A DNA stretch of 64,000 bases from assembly GCF_029873635.1 (NCBI RefSeq), contig NC_080420.1:56500457-56564456 (forward strand), read 5' to 3'. Source of the stretch: Malania oleifera. Taxonomy: Eukaryota; Streptophyta; Magnoliopsida; Santalales; Ximeniaceae. The notes below the pieces were generated by a model. The model had not been told where the DNA came from. It did not search any database and worked only from the letters and a program-made list of their open reading frames with translations. Below are positions 56,828 to 64,000 of the stretch, in pieces (position 1 is the stretch's first letter; each line of letters begins with the position of its first letter). The translations under genes were made by a program, and so were the position numbers.

Positions 56828-59101
56828 TGTGACACCCTGATTTTCGTACAATTTTTTTTCCTTTTCATAAACAATAATAAATAATTTACACGTCATCAAC
56901 AACATCCAAAAATCGGCCACATCAACAATCCTACCACCATTCATACAACCCGACTCGCAATGGTTATCGGGTAGATAGTCATTTTATTATACAACCTAAC
57001 AGCGGAAGACAGTATATACATATCACTCAAAATACAATACCCAGAGTATCAATATACACATATACATAATACTATCTCATACCCAAAAACAATACAACGC
57101 TAGTGAATCACATGTCCTTAGTCCAAACTCACCATATATATCAAGGTTCCAACTCCCTACTATCACGGAGCTCTATCACTTGGTCGGTCTCTGTTCCCTG
57201 AAAAATTTAGATAATTTGGGTGAGACACATTTCAGTAAGAAGGAATAAATTATTTGCAATGTGTGGCCATCTGAGTTCAATTATAACATGCTTTACTTTT
57301 CAAAACAACATTTCATCTGAGAAAATACACTGATATTCACATTCTCATAATCATATAGATATAAAACACAAGATTTTATATGCTTTAAACTATTTCTCAA
57401 ATTCAATGATTTCCAACACATAATTATCTGCGAAGTTCCTGATAATAGGGAAGATTACCCGCCCATATAGGTAGCTTCCCTCTACCCTAACACGTTATGC
57501 AAGCGGGTATGGCCACATCTGATACCTATCAGGGCACTCACCTTACTCAGTAAGCCCTCAGGCGGAGAGTTTCACTTCGCCTTAATTACTTATCTCATCA
57601 ACTCACACAGTTCATTTCTCATATTTAACATTTTTTATTTCTCAATTTCCATTCTTTCTTTCATTTCTTAGTTTAGCCAATTTTATCATTCTTTCACTTT
57701 CCATTTTCATTTTACCTTTTGGCTCATGAGTATCCTTGGTATCAAATACCAACATCGCGTCTGTAACTCATGGTCATCCTGAGGATCTTTCTATCCATGT
57801 CATGTTTCCCCCATGGTCAAGGTTGTGCGGCCCAAAGGCTGGATCTAACCGCGGTTGGCCGACCTAGTTAGGTCAAATATCATATCACATATCACCTCTA
57901 CAGTACGACTGATTGGCCTATAACCCTGATCCGGACTCAGGGGGCCCAACAACCCTACAAAATGGCTCAGTCGACTGTCACACCACATGCTCCAAGAGTC
58001 CATGTGGTTGCACTAACACCACTAGCAACGATACCGTGCTCAATATCATAACCATCCATCAGGTTTCACTACCACATACCCGCAATCATTATGCGGTGTT
58101 GGCATTTCATCAATCATATTCCAGTATATCACAATTCAGTTCAATATAAATTTTCTCATCATTTTCTGTGCACATTTCATCATCTCGTAATAAAATATAT
58201 CATATTTCACGTATTTTTCACATTTTCCCAAAATACTAATACCGGTAATTTGTACAAACTCATTTTTCATGCAAATAATTTCCACTCACATATAAATATC
58301 ACATTTCATTATTTTTCACTAATCACATCAATCATTCTCATTTCAATATTTTCTTATAAAATACCCATCGTTATATTTCACATGTTTCAACACATGTCAT
58401 GTGCCATACAATTTTCATCTAATATTCATAACATATTATTTTCACTCCAAAATATCACAATTTAAAATCATTCAAATGCCACATAACTTATCTGATATTT
58501 ATATCGTAATAATTCCAGACAAAATATCATAAGCACATTTTCACATATTAATTTAAACAATAGTTCTAAAAATACTGTTATAATTTATTCTCCTTACCTG
58601 ACTTATTGAGAGTCTCGCCAGACTTGTAGTGAATCATCCCTAGATTCTCGTGGTGGTGTCTGTTCATCAATTGGACTTATAATTTGTAAAAAATTAAAGA
58701 AAAATGGGAAATTGGCTTACCCCAAGAAATATGTCTACGCCGCTCCTACCACCGATCCGCTTCGGTAGAAATAACGGCAGTGGAGAATGGAGTCCAGCGG
58801 TATCTTCTAATTTTCGATCGGGTAAAAATCCACCACAAAACCAAGGAGAGAGGGAGAGAGAATGAGAGGAGAGAGAGAGGACTTGCGCACGCAGGAAAAG
58901 AAGAAAAGAACAAAAAACTAAAAGAAAAAACTAAATCTCCTAAAGCTTCTAGCTTCAGGATAATAATAATAATAATAATATATTTAATTAATATTAATAA
59001 TAATATATTTTTTAAAAAATAAAAATAAATTTTAATTATTATTTTTTCTTTTTTTAAAATCCAATTAATTAATTAATTAATTTTTTTTTAAAATTTTTAC
59101 A
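56828..59101 (-). mobile_element. Solo LTR (2.3 kb), minus orientation, at the gag/protease junction
   Basis: Starts TGTGACACCCTGA and ends TTTTTACA, with an imperfect duplication CGTAG/TGTAG (56823-56827 and 59102-59106). It shares order and several blocks (GGATCTAACC, CAGTAAGCCCTCA, GTGAGACACATTTCAGTAAGAAG) with the 3' LTR of the host element. It is therefore a member of the same or a sister family, in the same orientation. No internal domain remains. Confidence 0.83.
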
Positions 59102-59106
59102 TGTAG

Positions 59107-60090
59107 ACTCGAGCTGGGGCATTATTCCTTTGCTGACCACCACGAGGTGCTTGATGACCTCCTCTATACGGTCTCGGAGCAGGCACTGTCGTCGACGGTG
59201 CACAACAATCCCTCATCATATGTCCCAGTCCCTAAGCTGGCATTCTCTCGAGTGCCTTCTATAACATGTGGGGCATCTATCTACCCTGTCCTACTCGATA
59301 TCCTCCTCCCAGTCTCCATCCTCCTCTATTTTCCTGCCTCCTCCAGGGCCCTCGACTGCACCCTACCTGAAACTCTGAAGGTATCGGCCTCTTCCCTTGA
59401 CTCTAAGCTACGATGCCTCTCTGCATACCACTCTCGATCACTGCAGCTCTATCCACAACCTCAGCAAATGTTTGGGCCCAAAAACCTATGACTTGCTCGA
59501 ATACATTCTATCTAAGGCCCTTCTCAAACTTTCTCACCTTCTTCTCCTCATCTAGTGCCAAATGTGGGGCAAACCGTGAGAGCTCAATAAATTGGACTTC
59601 GTACTACTGCACCATCATCTGCCCCAGAGTTAGGTGTAAGAACTCTGCTACCTTCATACTTTGGACGAGAGTAGGAAAATATAGCTCGAAAAATAATTCC
59701 TTGAACTGACTCCACGTCACCAGTGTAGGATCCAGTCTTTGCTCCTCAATCAACCTCACTGATCTTCACCAGCGTTTTGCTTCCCCGGTCAGCTTGAGTC
59801 TTGCAAATGACACCTTCTGTTCTTTTGTACACGGGAGCACTACCAACATGTCCTCAACGTCCTAGACCCAATTCTCAGCCACTATCGGGTCTACTCCTCC
59901 AAAAAAGGATGGGGATCTCATATGCGTAAACTATTCGATCATGTAGCTCCACTCCCCCGAACTCCTAGCCATCTCAGCCATTACTTGCTGAGTGACACTA
60001 CGCAATACTGCGTCAAAATCTCTGCCCCCCATACTGGAAGGTCGTTATCCATCACCCCCAGTATTCTTGTCACTGTTCCCAAGGTCCATC
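59107..60090 (-). pseudogene. Ty3 gag, degraded
   Basis: The minus strand opens MDLGNSDKNTGGDG at 60090 and continues with FDAVLRSVTQQVMAEMARS. It ends in zinc-knuckle sequence CPTCYRRHSREC followed by a shifted GHMMRDC. The same arrangement of two knuckles occurs in the plus-strand Ty3 gag at 37831-39115. Stops and shifts are frequent. Plus-strand frames here are shadows. Confidence 0.78.
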
Positions 60091-60410
60091 CTGAAAAGGA
60101 AACAGCCAATCTTAGAATTTCATCATTATCACACAATCAATATATTCATCAAACTATAACTTATAAAATATCCTTCTAAAATCATCTATTTTATTATTCT
60201 CAATTCCCATTTAGAATTCAGTCCTACCACCCAAAACAAGACCCAGTGATAGTATCCATGATTTTCTTAGAATCGCCACCCCAGGAAAAACACAGAAACA
60301 ACCACAGAACCCCTACTTGCAGGTTGCAAGACAGAACCTTAAATTCTAGTCTCATCCTCTAACAACAACTGGCTTATATCTCATCAATATCCATTCATAT
60401 ACTCTGGTAT
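60091..60410 (-). other. Leader of the minus Ty3 element
   Basis: Its reverse complement contains TGTGTTTTTCCTGG, GGCGATTCTAAGAAAA and TTGGGTGG-type blocks in the same order as the leader of the plus-strand Ty3 element at about 37538-37612. A decayed primer site (minus strand CAATACCAGAG) lies at about 60398-60410. Confidence 0.6.
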
Positions 60411-60429
60411 TGTATTCTGCTTAGCATTT

Positions 60430-61850
60430 TTCATGAAATTATTTATTGTCATACAGCAGTTATTTACAAAAAAAAAAAATACGACTGATATAGAACTATG
60501 TTTGGGAATACTGCTGTTGAACAGGGAAATGGTTTTAACACATTTTATAAGAAAATATGATTTCAGAACAAATTATGAGTTTAGAAGGCTACTTACGTTT
60601 GTGTGGCATGAGTATAATACTTCCATGAAAAAATTTTATACTAAAATATTATGATGTTTCCAAGATAAGCATGATATAATAGTTTTCAGGAAAACCATAA
60701 AAACAGTACAGGATATATGGTTTTAAGAATATTATGTTTAATAGTACAAGACTTCCATGTTTAATATGTTATGATATGCCAACGCCAGAGCCATGATTTA
60801 TATGTTATGATATGACGGTGCAAATATCGTAATTATGCATGTTATGTCAAGATTCAAGAAAATATTGTCAGGTCATGTTTTATTCTGAAATATGAAACTG
60901 CTTTGTTTCAATATCATGAAATGTATTATATGTTATTAGAACCAGGATGGCTTAATTTAGTTTCAAGAAGTAGAGTATCGTAGCTATATGTTCATGGTTA
61001 TGTTTATGTTAGTGCTACCACACATCTCAAATAGAGTGTGGGAGATGGCAGTCGCTGTGGCTTTATGAGAGTGTTGTAGTTCCCCTGGTAGTCCAGCACA
61101 GGTGGAACAATCCCATCGTACTTACACACCTATGTTTGACTTAGCATGATCGGCCAGCCATTGCTAGGTCTCGCCTACGTGCCGCACAACCCTGTCATGT
61201 GGGGGGGTAAGACATAACAACAACTAGCTATCTATCTTGAGTAATATTTCAATATGGTATAGTTATATAAGATGAATTTTTCTGTACATAAATGTAGTAT
61301 GTTAAACTATGTTATGACAAATCATGTTTTATTCAGATATGATACAAACTGTTTTTTCCCAATATGAATTATGTACTGTTTATATGTATAACACGAAAAT
61401 AATCATGTTGCCACACTGATATTAGTTTATCCCCCTTACTGAGGTGTCTTACCCCAGCATTACAATATTTTAGGAAATCCAAGCAGAAGGGCGAATAAAG
61501 CCCTGCAGCAGTAGAGGTTGACTGAGTTGCCCTGTCAGAAGAGTAAGTTTTTGAGCTAGGGTCAGCTTGGTTTTGGGTTAAGATCCTAGGATACCTTGAT
61601 GGTCTTTTTGGGACGTTTGTATATATATAACAGATTTAGTATAACTCTGGTGTCATGGTTGATGTGGCATGGCATGCATGTAATATATGTTGTCCGCTGC
61701 TTAGGTATTAAAAATGTATGACGGGTATATCCCTGGTACTCATAGTTCTAGGTTGATCATGACTATGACAGTTTAGCAGGATATTAGAATTATTATAAAT
61801 ACTATGTGAAAAAAAATAAATAGCGAAAATAAGCAGGTTGTTGCAAGCTG
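60430..61850 (+). repeat. LTR-like Ty3 fragment, plus orientation
   Basis: No gene. The blocks TGATCGGCCAGCC, GTGCCGCACAACCCTGTCATG and CTTACTGAGGTGTCTTACCCC match the order and spacing of the internal part of the plus Ty3 LTR (36710-37030). Overall sequence is much diverged. Ends are not defined. It sits where a minus-oriented 5' LTR was expected. Confidence 0.55.
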
Positions 61851-61898
61851 TAGTAGCAAAATATATATATTTATATATATAAAATTTGGAAGAGAAAG

Positions 61899-62470
61899 TA
61901 TTAGTGTCCGTCCAGTCCCACATCGTCTCTGTGAGTAGTTTCAAAGCTAGTATAAGATCCTCTTAGCTATCTTTCCTTAACACCTAGGTTTTGAGAATGA
62001 GCTCTCTAACATAGTATCAGAGTTAGGTCTTAGGCTGCTTAGCTCCTCCGTGGGTTGGACTTCTCCTCGCCTCATTTTTCCCCCATGGGCTCTCATCGCC
62101 TCATTTCCCCCATGGGCTCGAGGGGAAGTATTAATGTTCGTCCAGTCTCACATCGTCTCTGTGAGCAATTTCAAAGCTAGTATAAGATCCTCTTAACTCT
62201 CTCTCCTTAACACCTAGGTTTTAAGGATGAATTCTTTAACATGGTATCAGAGTTAGACCTTGGGCTGCTTGGCTCCTCCGTGGGTTGGACTTCTCTTCGC
62301 CTCATTTCCCCCCATGGGCTCTCCTCGCCTCATTTCTCCCATGGGCTCGAGGGGGAGTATTAGTATGTTTCCAATCCCACGTCATCTCTATGAGCAGTTC
62401 CAAAGCCAGTATAAGATCTCCTTAGCTCTCTCTCCTTGACACCTAGGTTTGGAGAATGAGTTCTCTAATA
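61899..62470 (+). mobile_element. Tandem TRIM: three 113-bp LTRs and two internal domains
   Basis: LTRs at 61899-62011, 62129-62241 and 62358-62470 are each 113 bp (TATTA... to ...TAAYA). Each of the first two is followed by a primer site ([TA/TG]GTATCAGAG at 62012 and 62242) and a 116-117-bp internal domain ending in a purine tract (GAGGGGAAG or GAGGGGGAG). The whole array is flanked by the 5-bp duplication GAAAG (61894-61898 and 62471-62475). It is non-coding and would depend on proteins supplied by another LTR element. Confidence 0.88.
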
Positions 62471-62475
62471 GAAAG

Positions 62476-64000
62476 CAACTAAAACATCTTCTTTTTGCAT
62501 CAACAATCAATGGCAGGATGGGAATTAATGTTTGGGCCTACAAAACCTAAATAGGCAATGGCCATACCAATTAAACTTGAATATAATAATTATGTTACTT
62601 GAATATATATTGCAGAACATGCCAAATATGTTCAATCATCTATAGAAAAAAAGTGACTAAAAAATATTATTAAAGAATGTATCAAACCCATAAATTCAAA
62701 TACATTAAATTGCCAAATACATGTCAATATTTAGTGGATTTAAATTTAAATCATCCTTCTTTAACATTGATTTTTATACAAATCTTAACTCTATAACATT
62801 CTTATATTCTAATATTTGCATGGTTCCTCCAAGCAACTCTGAAACATAAATATAAGAAGGGATATTTTTAGAGAATAAAAATATATATAATGCAGAAGAA
62901 CATTAAAGAAACTATAAAATATGGAATTCTACAATTTGTATACAAACATTTGAGGAACTTAAACCAAATATTATATGTAATAGTATCTTTACTATCACTC
63001 AAAAGGACGCAATATAGTATTCAACCTGTATTTTCCCCCTCATTCTTCTAAAATGTCCTCCTCTTACAAAGTTAAAGTGAAAAATAAAATTATCAAGTAA
63101 TAAGTTACTAGTAAATTTATATTTATTGAAAAAAAAATACCACAACTTATTATCTAAACTCTCTTATTTTCTCCCTAAAAGCTAGGTTATGCAGCGCACT
63201 CATAGTGTATGTTCACAGCTAGCAGATTGCAATAAAAACTTTGCAATTGTCTTTTGATTGTTGAATCAAAGCAACAAGCAAATATAATATTAGATGAACA
63301 AAGGTGCCTAAGAGAAACCTTATCTATTTGTGTAAGTATGTGTCCTTAACTTGTCTAATATGATAAAATAGGATGACGACAAAGTTTGACGCAGTTATAC
63401 CAAGAAACTTTATCCAAACACAGGCAAGTAGCAAATCAATAACGATAACATCTAAATTGAAACATTGAGGGGAGCATAGTTGGAAAACTTGATTTATTAC
63501 TCAAAGCAATATTTATTTTATACTAATTGATCACAAATACACTTAAGTTGTGTTTGGAAGGTTGGATTTCACATCTTGGATTTAGGGTGAATTTGGATGA
63601 AATTCAAAATAATTTTGTTTTACATTTTATCTAAATTCACACAGATTCCAAAAAAAATATGAGGTCTAAACTCCAAGCTCCCATTCATGGTGTTAGTGAG
63701 ACATGGTATGGTGCAATAGTGGAGAAATTGATATTTGCCTATTTCAAAAACAATGTACAATTAGTATGATTGGGTCAATACTAGCATATCCATTATGAAT
63801 TATGGTCATATATCCTTGCACTCGAACTTTGTATTGATGAAGACTGTGCATCACCCTATTCCCCTAGATATCAATAACCAAAATTATGAAAAATGTGAGG
63901 AAGAATAATTTTAATTGTGGTTACTATTGTTAGGCATGGGTTTCAATTCATGCCAATGTCATTAAGGTAACCTCAACCTCCTAAGCCCAAACTTGAGGCT
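62476..64000. other. Right-end intergenic sequence
   Basis: AT-rich and without recognisable coding sequence. The stretch at about 63540-63670 (TTGTGTTTGGAAGGTTGG and following) resembles the end of a MITE, but no second terminus was found. Confidence 0.45.

Larger units (their letters stand above)
39116..60410 (-). mobile_element. Ty3/gypsy (Tekay-like) retrotransposon, minus strand, host of three nested insertions
   Basis: Right to left the minus strand holds a decayed primer-site region (about 60398-60410), leader, gag (60090-59107), protease, RT, RNase H and integrase. The polypurine tract is AAGGAGAGGAGAA (51063-51075) and the 3' LTR is 39116-51062. The last is split by a copia element. 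Two solo LTRs interrupt the coding part. The expected minus-oriented 5' LTR is missing right of 60410. The chromodomain-like C-terminus and the block EEALVQALDWKEQELR fit the Tekay/Del lineage; that placement is by resemblance only. Confidence 0.82.

Noticed and set aside
59147-59709. Plus-strand frames of 98-114 codons
   Set aside because: Shadows of the minus-strand Ty3 gag.

Overview
The window is nuclear DNA of a flowering plant, most likely a eudicot; I cannot name the species. Three things point there: an ankyrin-repeat/PGG membrane-protein gene with spliceosomal introns, an intronless DYW-type pentatricopeptide-repeat (PPR) gene, and a dense nested load of plant retrotransposons (SIRE-like and other Ty1/copia, Ty3/gypsy with chromodomain traces, RTE and L1 LINEs, TRIMs, and one Mutator-like candidate).

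Only two host protein-coding genes look intact. The first (+, 1449-29721) is an ITN1-type ankyrin/PGG gene. It has three exons (1449-1758, 5436-5845, 28843-29721) that join in frame into a 532-residue protein. Intron 1 (3.7 kb) holds a 5'-truncated antisense L1 fragment with target-site duplications and ends at a tandemly duplicated 3' splice site. Intron 2 (23 kb) is filled with a Mutator-like candidate, a 298-bp TRIM, a copia element with matching target sites, an RTE LINE, an antisense L1, a rearranged copia fragment and older unclassified repeats. The second gene (-, 31237-33189) encodes a 650-residue PLS-DYW PPR protein, a probable organelle RNA editing factor. The two genes converge, about 1.5 kb apart.

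From about 33.8 to 62.5 kb the window is a nested retrotransposon block. A minus-strand chromovirus integrase remnant (33.8-35.2 kb) abuts a plus-strand Ty3/gypsy element (LTR 35179-37384, gag to 39115). That element is cut by a minus-strand Ty3/gypsy Tekay-like element (39116 to about 60410), which was itself hit three times. A SIRE-like copia of 9.5 kb (40831-50323, duplication CCAGT) lies in its 3' LTR. A 2.1-kb solo LTR (51811-53914, duplication TCTAA) lies in its integrase. A 2.3-kb solo LTR (56828-59101, duplication [C/T]GTAG) lies at the gag/protease junction. A tandem TRIM (three 113-bp LTRs, two internal domains, 5-bp duplication GAAAG) sits at 61899-62470.

Most retroelement coding regions carry stops, frameshifts or lost catalytic residues. 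The observation I rate highest is that unrelated LTR elements here carry repeated, family-specific palindromes built around the same TCGA/GTCGAC core, and the sites decay mainly by CpG-type transitions. I saw no tRNA, rRNA, CRISPR or virus gene. TE boundaries without target-site duplications are approximate.
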